Shown one piece after another: positions 11,347-23,440 of a stretch of 64,000 bases of DNA. The stretch comes from Timema cristinae (taxonomy: Eukaryota; Arthropoda; Insecta; Phasmatodea; Timematidae): assembly GCA_039000515.1 (NCBI GenBank), contig JBCFYV010000012.1, positions 28,076,766 through 28,140,765 on the forward strand, read 5' to 3'. The notes under the pieces are model-generated. The model saw only the letters and a list, made by a program, of their open reading frames with translations, was not told where the DNA came from and did not search any database. Within the stretch, counting starts at the first letter, position 1. Every line of letters begins with the position of its first letter. Made by a program: the position numbers and the translations under genes.

Positions 11347-11894
11347 GTCTAGGTATTTAGTCTTTGACCACACAAAATATATCAGTGTGGTTTTCTGATA
11401 TATTCTTTAAAAAACAGCGGAATTGAGAGCACAGAAACCACTTTAAATTATGCTGCATTTATTTTTATGATGGTAAACAGAAAACTAAAAAGAAAAAGTA
11501 ATTTTACTAATCCCAATTATTCAGTTTTCAGGTGAAGACTGAAGAAAATTGCATTTTGATTGTGTATCTAACATCTTGTTTAATTGGCCGTGAGACGGGC
11601 TCACCCACAGGTATATTACATCCTACACTGCCGTATATCTCATGGCAGTCCTACATTTTCAAAAGATCTAACAAATCTAACTAATTATTTTAGAAACATT
11701 GTGATCCTGATAAAGGATGACTTTTTTTGAGGAAGGCTAAATGATTAGCTTGATCTGTGACATTTCGCTTGAAACTTCATTGAACATGAGTTGAATAATC
11801 TCTCGATAATTATTATCTTAGCTCTAAAATTTAAAATGCCATAGTTTTAATAGTATAGGGCTATATTGATACGTTTTCCTAAATTTTTGGCTTC

Positions 11895-12005
11895 AACCAT
11901 ATTTTGAAATAACAAACCCCTTCTTAAATAATGTTGGATTTCATGACCACCTCAGCGCTGTGATAAGTGGCCTCCTTAACCATCTTGTTAGTCCAGGTAC
12001 CCTCC
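11895..12005 (+). repeat. Dispersed repeat R5, copy 1
   Basis: ATTTTGAAATAACAAACCCC, then TTCTTAAATAA, a GG-TTTC block and CTCAGC-CTC recur at about 40300-40400 and in the duplicate at 48160-48260. No function visible. Confidence 0.5.
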
Positions 12006-13490
12006 AGAGATATTGGAGAGAGAAAGTGTTTGCTTTCTTAATATTATGACAGAAGGTTTTGGTCATATTGGAGAGATATGAGGCCTTGAGCTTCAGACAA
12101 TGCCACACAATATTTGAGATTAACCAACATTGACACGAACTTGGGGTCCAAGACGTCAGTCCGCAACGGATTGAATTACCGGTGGCGGGAGAACGTGATT
12201 AAAATCTATGACGAGTGCGCGTGTTATTATTTTATTGCTGTTACAGTCCAATCCCCGCTCAGGATTGGCCCTTTCCATGTTGAACTTCTGTGGCTGGCAC
12301 TGTTGCATTCTAGCAACAGCTGTAATTTTTTTTAAAAAATAAGATATTTAGGTCATTCCCCTCCAAGTATTCCATTAATTCTTGCTGCGTAGTATGATGT
12401 CTTCAAAGATTAAAACAAATGTTTATTCTCTGAGAAAAGAAAGTTTTAACTGGCGCCATGGAGGACTGTTGTGAATAGGTAACGGCACAATTCGTAACGT
12501 CATACGCCTGGCTAATTGCCGCAGTTTGTTTAAAATAAAATAATACAGTAATAATGTAGAAGTCAGTAATCATGCAGTAATTTGGAATACAGTAAAATAT
12601 AAAAAAATGCCTTTCAATGTTTTGTTATATTTTTTATAATAATAAGCTATAATTTTGCTACAATTTACCATTATTGTAATTTTATATTTTTAATAAAATT
12701 TACAAAAGTACAATATTATTCAAATATTTATTGAATAATATTCACTCAATAATGATGTTATGTATTAAAGTGTGTGATTTTGTTTATTATTTATAACATT
12801 ATAGGATTTTGCAAAAATGCACTGCGCCAGTCCCAATGTTATTTTTTAGCACTAGTCTCCGAAGCTATTGCTGATCTTTTGCTCTAAGCCAGCTGTTCCC
12901 ATATGACATGCCACCCACAGGCACATTTGTTTATGTCCACGCCTGACCATTCAAACAGTTCAGTTATGCATAGGTTGTACATTGCGTAGCACGTACTCAT
13001 CAGTTTCATTCCAACTGCGGGGTGAGAAGCATTTAATATCGTAGCTATGGACATCATAAACCCAGAATACAGATCAAGACTTACTAATAGAAACTTTGAT
13101 GATTGTTTATGGGTAGTAATTTAACTATACTCTCATGTACAGGAGAAATTGGATCATGAAATACAATATCAAAGATCACACTGACTTTAAGCTTAAATTA
13201 ACCATACCTATTTGGTACTTATTTGTGCGTAATGAGCTATGTTTGACTTTTTTTTAATGGGGTGAAAACTAATAATTATGAGTGTTTAGTTTTTATAAAA
13301 CTTCTAAATTTTCTGCCCCAAAATATCCACGCTGTTACTGTAATAAAGTACGAGTAGTTGCCAAATAATGGCATTAATAACGTTACAAGTAAAAACCAAC
13401 TTACTCTCACTTATATACAAAAAACTTTTTATTATCTGGTGTATAAATATAAATGTAGATTGAAAATAAAATTGTTGTCCACCAGCTAAC
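12006..13490. other. No gene seen
   Basis: Long AT-rich stretch. The 73-codon frame at 12114-12335 has no recognisable domain. No SINE heads supportable. Confidence 0.4.
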
Positions 13491-13494
13491 CACT

Positions 13495-13795
13495 AAATTT
13501 GAAGAATTATTATTATTAGCACTGCGTCTTACTACTCGTTCGGGTTGTACGCACTTACGCTAATGTGTAATGGTAGGGTGATAGTGAGATGAAATGAAGG
13601 ACCTACAGTTTAACGTGGAATCCGAACCACGGTGGAGGCCTGACATTCCCCACATTCACAAGATGTCTTGTCAGAGGTGAAGGAAGGGTTTGGTAATCAG
13701 ATAAATCTTTGCCGGGACCTGGGATTGAACCCCGGCCGCCAGCATAGAAGTCTGACACCTTACCCCTAGACCACCAGGTCACCAAATTTGAAGAA
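13495..13795 (-). repeat. SINE family A, full length, with perfect 12-bp target duplication
   Basis: The SINE occupies 13507-13783. On the minus strand it starts GGTGACCTGGTGG, has box A TGGTCTAGGGG and box B GGTTCAATCC, then a conserved body (ATTTATCTGATTACC, CACCTCTGACAAGAC, CACCGTGGTTCGGATTCC), the shared 3' block CCCGAACG.GTAGTAAGACGC and a short (AAT)n tail. AAATTTGAAGAA flanks it on both sides (13495-13506, 13784-13795). The 60-codon minus frame here is a SINE shadow. Confidence 0.9.
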
Positions 13796-14104
13796 AATCT
13801 ATAAATATTTAACAGGCTACCTCCAGAAACTATTTGAAGTAATTTTTGTAGAAGCTAAGGGCAACTGTTTTACATGATGAAACTTCAGTACACACATTTT
13901 TTTATTTTAGTAAAATATATAAATAAAAAGCATTCAAATGTAATAAATTTAGGCCTATACACTCATCTTGAGCTCGCAAATAAAGGATTTATACAATTTG
14001 TAGCATGTTTGAAAAACATTTATATTTCAAATCCTCGAACTATTTTGATAACAATCATAACATTAATTCTTTAAATATTATCAAAAGACGGTTTCTAAAT
14101 GTGT

Positions 14105-14110
14105 GTAGAA

Positions 14111-14163
<53 letters not shown>

Positions 14164-14330
14164 TATTATTATTAGCACCGCGTCTTACTAACCCGTTCGG
14201 GTGTTACGCACTTACGCTAATGTGTAATGGTAGGGTGATTGTGAAATGAAATGGAGGACCTACAGTTTAAACGTGGAATCCGAACCACGGTGGAGGCCTG
14301 GCATTCCTCACATTCACATAGAATATTATT
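14105..14330 (-). repeat. SINE family A, 5'-truncated, with target duplication
   Basis: The body lies at 14117-14318. Only the 3' two-thirds remains on the minus strand: CACGGTTCGGATTCC region, GTAGGTCC, shared block and a long (AAT)n tail (plus strand (ATT)n at 14110-14173). TAGAATATTATT occurs at 14105-14116 and 14319-14330. The tRNA-like head is absent, so this is an incomplete reverse transcript. Confidence 0.85.
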
Positions 14331-14599
14331 GATTTAATAGAAATTATATAAGTAAATATTAATAATTAATTTGATCGGCTCCATAATGTGGTTGAGATAT
14401 CTAAGGCAATATATGCTCAATACACTGAATAAACATCCCTGGTGGCTTTGTTATATTTAATCGCTTTCAAGTCGAATTTATTTACTCTTAACTCTTAGAA
14501 ATATAATGTGGTATAGGCTATATTTTGAAGTAGCAATATTTTGGGCTGGGGGCTTTAAAACAATAATGTACTGAAAATGGGATCATTGGTAATTTTCTT

Positions 14600-14990
14600 T
14601 TTCATACGCCTTTTTACTTTCTCGCTATCTCGCAAGTAGAAAAATTGTGATCTTCAAAAACTCAAGATTTTAAAGAATGTCGAAGTTTCATTACCTCCAT
14701 CCATCGAATCCTAAAATGTGTTTTTTGAACGCTAGCTGGCTATCTGTTTGTAACCTGGAGTAGAGTATAAACTATTATGCCGATCAGAATATGACTCGGT
14801 ATCTAGGGTTTTCATAGAGTTGCCCTGAGGGATTTTTAGAATAGGTTATTTAACCCTAAAATTAAGACTACTTTCCTCAAGGGTATAGAGAGAAGAAATC
14901 TATTTTATCATAATCGGCTCTAACGATTTGGATTGAATTTTATTTTCATATATTGATAAATATTACAAACAAAATGGCTACTCTCAATCT
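14600..14990 (-). repeat. Dispersed repeat R3, inverted copy
   Basis: The hairpin TACTTTCTCGCTATCTCGCA with AGTAGAAAAATTGTGATC at 14615-14650 and the block CCCTAAAATTAAGACTA at ~14854-14870 match, in reverse orientation, the copy at 34700-35000. No coding potential. Confidence 0.45.
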
Positions 14991-15234
14991 TTCATCAAAA
15001 TGACTTTAAGGGTTCTATACTGATGCGAAGTTTTCCATTTCCTTGCAACTATTTGAAATATTAAATAACTTATCATTGCGCACACCCACACACAAACACA
15101 CCCACACAAGGAGTAATTACGTCACACAGTACGGACTAGGCCTTACATTAAAATTTCATACAGTTTCCTGGAAAGTATAATAAAAGCCCGAATAAAAGTA
15201 TTTCTCAAAGATCGCTCTTATTTTATATATGCAC

Positions 15235-15430
15235 TGCATCTTACTATTTATTCGGGCTAGCCGCATTTTTACACTCATTGGGCAGGGATGAGTAGGGCTT
15301 AGAGTAGATTAAGTGCTTTCTCATTTGCGCAAGGGGAAGTGGGAAAAAACAACAATGACCTCAAAACTCCCAGGTGGGATTCGAACCATGACTTTCATGC
15401 CAAGATTGACTCTTGTCCCCGCGTGTTTTT
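15235..15430 (-). repeat. Degenerate SINE family B-like copy
   Basis: On the plus strand it opens GCACTGCATCTTACTA followed by ATTCGGGCTAGCCGC (worn shared block in reverse) and ends near GGGATTCGAACCATGACT, a reverse box B. The body has CATTTGCGCAAGGGG, matching family B's CGCAAATG. Confidence 0.55.
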
Positions 15431-15746
15431 AAGTGAGAATGTTGGAATTAATTAAGATTACTAATCTCTTTTATTAAGATTATTATTTTTTCCCCTAATA
15501 GCCAGTAAGAGTAATGTTAAATGTTATTATACACTTATGAGTCATCAGGCTAGTGAATAAAGTTTATATTTTTTAATTAAAAAAATGTATTTCCACCAGA
15601 ATCATGACTGCTTTTCAAACTAATAAATGTTTTAACAAAATAATGTTAATGTAACACCTACTTTTAGCGGTGAGAAGTTTAACAAATTTTCAAATTTCAC
15701 CCAATCAAATAGACATTTGTTTATTTTCTAGATTGTTCTTTGGGTA

Positions 15747-17083
15747 CAGTGGCGTATTCTGAGAAAAATTAATAGGTATGGTGTACTCTAAAAATTGCAG
15801 GAGAGATTTGGGGGCAGAGGACCCTCAACCAACGCTGTCCAAGAATGTAAAGGGATTATTTTCAAGGGATATATTGAAGATGTGTACCTATAGAACAGTG
15901 GTTTTCGAACATTTATTATTTCCCTTTAACTGTATGCTATCTTAGGAAATTTAGACCCCCCTCTTCCCCCCCCCATTTTCTCTCTTATTTTATCTATCCA
16001 TAACGATGATTACCAACCACTCAAAATGTAATAAAAGTAACTCCATGGTGTCAGCCCACATTCAGGCTATACCTACTGAGTGGCTAACAAACTGTTTGGC
16101 AAATTAGTGCCATCTCTTGCGGATAGGGGTGTCATGTGGTCAGCACAGCAATGAATCCAGCCATTAAGATCGGCTTTCTATACCGGAGTCACTACTACTT
16201 TATTCGAGTAGCTCTTTATTTATCCACCCTAGTCTGAATCTAACCCGTTTCAAACCCAATGCTTCCCAGATAATCTGGACGTGACGGGAATCAAACCCGG
16301 GACCTTTCGGCCCGTAGCCGGAACCTATGACCACTAGACCACAAAGGAGGTCCTCAAATTGTAATGATATCTACAGGTTAGAAATTTAAGTAAATATTAA
16401 AGTCGGGGCTAAGAGTGGTATGGGCACATTTCTGAATGCATAAGAGGGACAGATCCTATTCAATTAGCCAAGTGTAATTAAAAGCACACAGTTAGCAATA
16501 CTCAAAGCAAACAATAATAATAAGAGTAAAATGAAGTGATACATCGATCAAGCGTCCATCAGATCTTGGTGAGAGGGAATCAGGTGGATTGTCCAACTCA
16601 TTTTGCAATTAAAACTATCACTTAAAGCCTAAATTATCTCACACAATGCTGCTTGGAATGAACCGAGTCTCCCAACTTGATAATTTATGCTCCAGAAGCT
16701 ATTTAGATGCGTAAACTCTGACTAACATAGGGGAGATTATAAAATATTTAGCATTGAAGATGTGTCGAATGTATATGCTATAATTTTTAAGACCTGGCTT
16801 CAGACTTAAGCCTACTATTTAAAAGTTTACCGTTAAACACAAAATTAATAATTGAAAAAAACATTAATAATAGCTTCGATACCATTTGCATTATTTAAAT
16901 CACTTAATTACTATAAAAATACTCCAAATGATTTATAAAAAACATTTAATATTTATAAATATTCTCGGCCGCAGGGCTTAGGAGGCTGTGCAACCACAAA
17001 CCCGCTCTCTCCATCAAAATGTAATTCTTGCTACAGCCTTGATTGAATGCCTCCCCCAAAGTAAATGGCTGGGTGCGCCACTG
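15747..17083. mobile_element. Probable non-autonomous hAT-like element
   Basis: The left end CAGTGGCGTATTCTG and right end GGGTGCGCCACTG form a short inverted repeat of the CAGTGGCG type common at hAT termini. Flanking octamers TTTGGGTA and ATTAAGTA agree at only 5 of 8 positions. The inside has no transposase-like ORF and contains a SINE at 16172-16352. It could instead be two unrelated ends. Confidence 0.4.
16172..16352 (-). repeat. tRNA-derived SINE, third family (C)
   Basis: On the minus strand it starts GGACCTCCTTTG, with box A TGGTCTAGTGG and box B GGTTTGATTCC in a tRNA-like head, followed by a non-tRNA body. The acceptor ends do not pair as a real tRNA, so it is not called a tRNA gene. 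No shared A/B 3' block is evident. Confidence 0.6.
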
Positions 17084-17084
17084 A

Positions 17085-17990
17085 TTAAGTAAATTATATG
17101 AAAATATATTTTATATTACCTTTTTCTTCAAAATCATCTTGAAATTGTGAAATCACACTCCTGACTTTTGGGATTCCTTGGTGTATAATTATAAAACATC
17201 ACAATGACTAATATGTCGTTAATGTAAAACAAAAACTAAAAGAGCACTATTAAAACTCCACGATCCTTTCTACTAAAGAAAAACAAGAATTATCGTCGAC
17301 AACAATTAAAGTAGCCTCGTCACCCGCCTTACCCTCCATCCCGCTTTCCCCACTCTATCAGTGCTTAAATGTCTAAATTTGAAAGAATGGTTAAATGTGT
17401 TTGCCAAATACATGATAATACATGTGACTAGAAATACATATACATAACTCAATGTTTTTAATTAGTTTATAATTTAAAGCTTGTTACGTATACTAACTAT
17501 TATTTTACAATTAATTTTATATATATATTATGTAATTTTACTTAAACTACACTAAATTAGCTTAATAAATAAACATTGCGATCTGGAATCTTTGTTCAAT
17601 AGTTGGCACAATGCTTAGCTTGCTTCTCATAAACTACTTATGGGAGAGCGGAAAGGAATGTGTTGCAGCCCCCAGACATTGGGCAAGGTCATTAGAGCCT
17701 CCCTAGCTTGCCTTGCGTTTTTCAAGTAGCAAGCCTGGGTTTCCTATTGTGCTAATTATAATCTTTTGAAAGACGAATTACTTGAAACACAATACTCTTG
17801 GAATATGAATCAACATTAGCTTTAAAATTAATAATTCATTTCATGTATATTTATTAACAATTTAAACATTAGTGTTTACACAGTTCACACAGACAGCATT
17901 GAATTAAACAAAAAACTAGTCCATATCATTATGGGTATGCGGCGCAAGACTAGCATACCCAGAGTATAAGCCACTGTTTGGGTATATCAC
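17085..17990. other. No gene seen
   Basis: AT-rich. Nothing repeated within the window that I could recognise. Confidence 0.4.
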
Positions 17991-18640
17991 AGTCAACATC
18001 AGAACTAACAAGATATTGTGGATAAACAAAGAAGATAACTTGAACAACTTCAACTCATTAACTTGTCTTTACTGTAACTGAGACAATCAACATTAGAACT
18101 AACAAGATATTGTGGATAAACAAAGATGATAACTTGAACAACTTCAACTCACTAACTTGTCTTTACTGTAACTGAGACAATCAACATCAGAACTAACAAG
18201 ATATTGTGGATAAACGAACAAGATAACTTGAACAACTTCAACTCACTAACTTGTCTTTATTGTAATTGAGACAATCAACATCAGAACTAGCAAGATATTG
18301 TGGATAAACAGAGAAGATGACGTGACCAACTTCAACTCACTAACTTGTCTTTACTGTAATTGAGACAATCAACATCAGAACTAACAAGATATTGTGGTTA
18401 AACAAAGAAATAACTTGAACAACTTCAACTCACTAACTTGTCTTTACTGTAACTGAGACAATCAACATCAGAACTAACAAGATATTGTGGATAAACAAAG
18501 AAGATAACTTGAAAAACTTCAACTCACTAACATGCTTTTACTGGAACTGAGACAATCAACATCAGAACTAACAAGATATTGTGGATAAACAAAGAAGATA
18601 ACTTCAACAACTTCAACTCACTAACTTGTCTTTACTGAAA
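17991..18640 (+). repeat. 94-bp minisatellite, seven copies
   Basis: Units start at 17991, 18083, 18177, 18271, 18365, 18458 and 18552, a period of 92-94. Each has CAACATCAGAACTAACAAG, ATATTGTGGATAAACAAAG, CTTCAACTCACTAACTTGTC and TTTACTGTAACTGAGACAAT. Copies differ at only a few positions, so the array is fairly young or homogenised. No ORF crosses it. Confidence 0.92.
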
Positions 18641-19330
18641 TTTGCCTCTTGCGATTCACTGCCCTGTGATGACGTGTACAAGAGGACGGACCGATGGAAG
18701 AGCAGGGTTCGGGGTTGGGTGAGGGCCCATCTCGCTAAGTGCTCCATGTAATAATGACGGGGCTAGGGGAACTCACCCAGGGATCATAACATTAAGTGAT
18801 GCAGAGATGTGAGGCCCTGTCAGATCGAGTTAACAGCTCGGAAACGTTCCCGTTGCTTATTTCCTGGTGGAAACATCTCTATTAGGATTCCGCGAGGGTT
18901 AGAGGGGGGGGATCTACTATATTTTGGGGGAGCTAAAATTATATTAAATAAACCTTGATTTTCATTACTGGTGAGTGGTCGTTTCATCCGACAGTGTATT
19001 CAGTACGGTCTGTTCTTGTGAGTCTACTCAGGAGGCCAGGCTTCACTCCCAACTGCTGGTGACTGTATTTTACAACATACATGTCGGAATTATCTAAATT
19101 ATTGTTTTAATTGTTAGTTAAAGCATTGATTATTTTATACCTGCCACGCATCAAACTTTATCATACTCATCCGGGATATTCAAATATTTGGGTATCCTAA
19201 ATGTGATAAGTAGAACTGAGATAAAGTGCTCCAGAATTTGCGTTAATAAATAGTGGGAAACAATTTAAAAACAAGAAAACCTCGGAAACTGATCAGGATT
19301 CTAACGAAAATAGTCTATTCAAATCACTAA
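18641..19330. other. No gene seen; locally GC-richer
   Basis: 18650-18900 is noticeably richer in G and C than its surroundings but has no open frame, RNA motif or repeat partner that I can find in the window. Confidence 0.4.
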
Positions 19331-19332
19331 CT

Positions 19333-19611
19333 AACTAAACAATAACACGCCTTGGTGGTGTAGTTATCTAACGCACTGGTATTGTGTTGAGCTAGACTGC
19401 TGAGGACCGGGAGATCAAGGTTAAAATCACAGTCGGGTGAACTAGGGTAGTTTTTTGCAAAATGTTTTCCTCTCTTCCTCCATGAAAATGTGGGTTCATT
19501 TACTTTAAATTCAATCTTCCCTAGTCCTGACCCATTAGAGTAATTAGTACTTAAGCGTATAACCCGAACAGGTAGTAAGATGCAGTGCTAAATAATAAAA
19601 ACTAAACAATA
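19333..19611 (+). repeat. SINE family B, full length, with perfect 12-bp target duplication
   Basis: The SINE is 19345-19599 (255 bp). The head is ACACGCCTTGGTGGTGTAGT with box A TGGTGTAGTTA and a worn box B GGTTAAAATC. The body has TTTTCCTCTCTTCCTCC, then AAATGTGGG and ATTAGTACTTAAGCGTATAA, and it ends in the shared block CCCGAACAGGTAGTAAGATG and CTAAATAATAA. AACTAAACAATA flanks it at 19333-19344 and 19600-19611. Confidence 0.9.
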
Positions 19612-19657
19612 CGATACTAACGCCTTTATCTGCACGCCTAGCAGTGGCGTGTCACTT

Positions 19658-19830
19658 GGTGTTTCAAGGGGAGCAGACTTGTTAAAAACTGTTCCTGTAA
19701 TATGTGTCCCGCCCACTTTGGCCCTATTTGACCAATCATGCATATGTTCAAGGGGAGCAGTCCTTGTTAAAACTGTTCCTGTAATATGTTCCCGCCAACT
19801 TTGTCCCTATTTGACCAATCATACATATGT
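19658..19830 (+). repeat. Tandem duplication, ~85-bp unit
   Basis: Two copies of TTCAAGGGGAGCAG, AAACTGTTCCTGTAATATGT, CCCGCC, and ATTTGACCAATCAT(A/G)CATATGTTC. The 77-codon open frame 19649-19882 simply reads through both and has no domain. Confidence 0.85.
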
Positions 19831-20015
19831 TCTGCTCTGCATTCTTCATACAGGAATGTATTCCCCTCGTACTGAACAATGAGTGTTCTATTGAGGGGTG
19901 TGAACATTTCACAAGTACAGTTTGAATTGATAATACTTACGCTGGCAACACTTCACAACATTCCATTGATTGCCCAGGGAAGTAAAATGTTGATATTGTT
20001 TTAAATATGATTATT

Positions 20016-20890
20016 AAAATAAAGTACGACACAATCTCACAAACTTTCTCATATTGTGTATTAAAGCTTTGGGAAATTTTCAAAAAATGTGTTTTTTATT
20101 AAGCTTCCTTTAAATAAGTTTAACTCACTAAAACAAAGACATCATCCTGTTAATCACAATAATCACTCTTATTACATATACATACATATATTTTAAGCAA
20201 AATTGTTCAATTATATTTAGGAACACTCACATTTTCAAAAATTAATTTTTGACTACTATAAAATTATTTGATATTTGTAAAAATAAAACCATATTCCTAT
20301 TTACCAAGAAAACTATTTACAGACTCCCATTTTGAATTATTCAATCATCTAAGTCAATTTTCAAATATTCAGATTTTATTTAATAGTTCGTGAGTAAACA
20401 GCCCTTAAATTAATTAACTTTTTATAAAGATAGATTTATTTTGACATAACAAAATTCCCGCCCTCTCGTGCACCCCAAAACAACTATACAGCTTTGTTTC
20501 TCCTGTTCATATCCACATACACCGCAAATACACATTTTAATCAAAATCACTATAGCCATATTTAAAATAATCCAAATTTTCCAAAATCACTCCTGAGTAA
20601 AAGACCCTCTATTGAATTTTTACCCAAAATAAAGTATACAGGGTTATTTTTCATGTCAAATACTTCATTTGGCACTAAATTGTTTAGGCAATTTTTTAAA
20701 TATCTTCAGTTTTTGAAAAATAAATCATCAATAAATTACCCATAAATGATTTTTACTTCAAAAACAAGTATGCCTACAGTGTTGATTGCCATTTCAAACA
20801 AATCCTAAATATGCATTTTAAACAAAATCGTTAAAGCAATTTTTGAAAAAATTTGAATTAAAAAAAACTCATCAGTTGAAGGAATAGGGT
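20016..20890 (+). repeat. Dispersed repeat R1, copy 2 (uninterrupted)
   Basis: Matches 125-900 and the flanks of the LTR element. Here the site ACATATATTTTAAGCAAAAT is intact, where copy 3 is split at GTAC by the retrotransposon. It therefore serves as the empty-site reference. Confidence 0.65.
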
Positions 20891-20959
20891 AAGACAACCC
20901 CTTTGTGGTATAGCCCTATAAAATAAAAATATTAAGTTTGAAATTAATAGCCATCAAAC

Positions 20960-21125
20960 AGTTTTGCATCTGTGGCCAGGACTAGCAGAAGACAAACAGA
21001 ACAGTAAAATTCACTTTCTTGGGTTCATATCCACATAAAACGTAAAAATTTGTCATCGTCTCGAGATCAATCTTTTCCACGATCGTTCACGATCATAATA
21101 CGTTCTCTTGAAATTAGAAAGTAAA
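20960..21125 (+). repeat. Dispersed repeat R3, copy 2
   Basis: AAGACAAACAGAACAG, then GATCATAATACGTTCTC and AGAAAGTAAAAAT, a worn version of the R3 3' hairpin seen at 6478-6502 and 34963-34997. Confidence 0.4.
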
Positions 21126-22025
21126 AATACATATTTTCTAAACATAATATGTTTCGTATTTCTCACAGCGGGGACACTGAGGCAAAGGGATTAGTCTCGT
21201 CTTGCACGGTTTTAACCTTGACGGGAGGTTGAGACTTTTAAAAATAATGTTGTCTCCTGTCTCCTGCTAAAGCCAATGTGAGTAGTCTCATCTCCACCCA
21301 ATTATGGTGAATATGTGGATACCCTGAATCAGGTGTTAAGGACAAAAACATCCATGTGAACAAGGTTTGGTAATTTTCAGCCACTGGTTTGGATCCAGGC
21401 TAGATAGGTTAAGTGATGAAATGTAGAGATCAATTTCATGAACATCAGAAGCTCCTGAGTATCAGACATATAAGAGCTGAGATCAAAACAAAATCCAAAT
21501 AATTTTAACAAGTTTAATAATAAAAACACCAAGGATATGTGACCACCTGGACTAGCTAATGCTAGTCGTGTCTAATATGTTTGCTCGTTATGGGGACCCG
21601 GTAGGCTGTACTAGGGGATTATTCCTAAAAGGATTCTTACTCTCTCTCCACTAAAATGAGGGAATATTTACCTAAATTGTACCTTCTTTATTCATAACTC
21701 CTATAATATAAATATAAAGATAGGTCAAACAAGTAAACAAATGATGAGGAGGTCTCTACTACTTATAAAACAAAGTATCGGTCTATATGTTTCTATGTCT
21801 TATGTTTCCTAAGATCTATGGAACATATCACCTGATTGTCATGTTTATTCTGTAGGACATTAAATACAGGCAAGTCTTAGCATATAGGTCTACAGTATTT
21901 CATTACGCTAATATTTCATAAAGGTTAGTAGTGATCTCCAAATGTTTAAAAGTCGGTGAATATGCTATCGATTTAAAGGTCAAAGAAGAAAATTAGCTAA
22001 TTAAAATGCAAGGAAAAATCTTAGC
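21126..22025. other. No gene seen
   Basis: AT-rich sequence without supportable features. Confidence 0.4.
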
Positions 22026-22029
22026 TATA

Positions 22030-22215
22030 TTTTGCTAAGCCCGTTTCTGTTAATAGAAATTACGAGGAAATGGCTTAAAAGATCTTGACAAACGCCCTTT
22101 CATTTTAAAAGTTAGGGGTGAAGGATGTCGGAAAAAAATGTAATTTCCTAAGAAAATCTGATTTTCCAAACGAATTTTTAGCTTTTCATTCTTTGTTTAC
22201 ATCACCATGGACATC
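22030..22215 (+). repeat. Dispersed repeat R4, copy 2
   Basis: Matches 24085-24260 directly and 4690-4880 inverted, continuing past it into TTCATTCTTTGTTTACATCA, shared with ~24280. Confidence 0.55.
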
Positions 22216-22556
22216 TTGTGCATGCATGCATGGTTTTATACCTGAATATAAAGTAGTTCTTAGTTACAAATGATAACTCAATTCTTACTACTTCACAATA
22301 AATATAAAATCTATAGCAAAAATGTGTCCATACTAAGTAAGCAAATGATAGTAGTTTAGAAATATATAATTTTGTTTGACTTGATACTCTTGCCTCTTAT
22401 TTTATTTTTGAATATTTACCCCTGATCAAAAGATGACCGTGATATTTACTGGTTCAAGCACATATTTTACATACATTCTTTGACTAAAGGAGTTAATCTA
22501 CTAGACTGGGTAAACATTTTATTGTTATTTGAATGTTGTTATCATTAATTCACGTT

Positions 22557-22835
22557 GGTGACCTGGTGGTCTAGGGGTAAGGTGTCGGACTTTTGTGCGG
22601 GGGGTCCGGGGATCAAATCCTTGATCTCGGCACAGATTTATCTGATTATCAAACCCTTCCTTCACCTCTGACAAGACATCTTGTGAATTTGGGGAATGCC
22701 AGGCCTCCACCATGGTTCGGATCCCACGTTAAGCTGTAGGTCCTCCATTTCATCTCACAATCACATTAGTGTAAGTTTGTATAACCCGAACGGGTAGTAA
22801 GACGCGGTGCTAATAATAATAATAATAATAATAAT
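22557..22835 (+). repeat. SINE family A, full length
   Basis: Starts GGTGACCTGGTGG with box A TGGTCTAGGGG at 22567-22577 and box B-like GGATCAAATCC at 22610-22620, then the family body and the shared block CCCGAACGGGTAGTAAGACG before (TAA)n. No convincing target duplication was found. The minus-strand 62-codon frame here is a shadow. Confidence 0.88.
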
Positions 22836-22919
22836 ATTTTGATTTAAACGTAAAATTAATTATTGACTAACATTTGCAGATAAAAATTTTAATTAGTCAA
22901 TTTCTTGAAAGTATTTTTT

Positions 22920-23440
22920 AACGTTTTGTTTCGCGCATGAATTATAAATTAAATCCTTACATTTATGTTTAAATATGTTGTGTATAAATTATAATTTCAA
23001 AAATTGATCTTGAAATACGCTTAGATAGCCATCTTAATTTCTTTTCGAACCGTGTTTGACTACCCGTTCGGGTTATACTCCTTTGTACTAATTACACTAA
23101 TAGTTTAGTGATTAAGAAAGTTTAATCGGAAGGAAGTGCACTCACATTTGCGTGAAGAGAGTGAAACACGATTTAGGAAAAACCACCCTTAGTACACCAG
23201 ACCGGGATCGAGCCCCAATCTCCCCATCTTCGGCAGTCTAGTCCGACATGAGAGTAGCGCGTTAGACCCCGCGGCCACCAAAGCGTGTGTCATTTCAATT
23301 GTTTTAAGTTTGGGTTTGGTGTTTCATATTTTCAAACAATATCACAATAGCATCAAGTTAATTTTGTTTCCTAACTACCACTTAGTTTTGAGTGTATTTT
23401 GATGATATTTCAAAGTATTATTTAATGTATCCCATCTATC
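22920..23440 (+). repeat. Flank of the CT/CA-rich repeat, split by a SINE B
   Basis: Reverse complement of 4140-4450 (CGTTTTGTTTCGC, TCTTGAAATA, then after the SINE GATATTTCAAAGTATTATTT). The SINE B at 23043-23289 sits between matching halves, so it inserted after this repeat had already spread. Confidence 0.6.
23043..23289 (-). repeat. SINE family B, near full length
   Basis: On the minus strand: ACACGCTTTGGTGGCCGCGG head, box B GGCTCGATCCC, the motif CTAAGGGTGGTTTTTCC, CACGCAAATGTGAG, ATTAGTAC, GAGTATAACCCGAACGGG and a diverged last block. Confidence 0.8.

Noticed and set aside
16275..16352. Possible tRNA gene on the minus strand
   Set aside because: Good A and B boxes, but the acceptor and anticodon stems do not pair properly and a SINE-like body follows.
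22557..22630. Possible tRNA gene at the start of SINE A
   Set aside because: It is a repeated tRNA-derived head attached to a SINE body, with several copies in the window.
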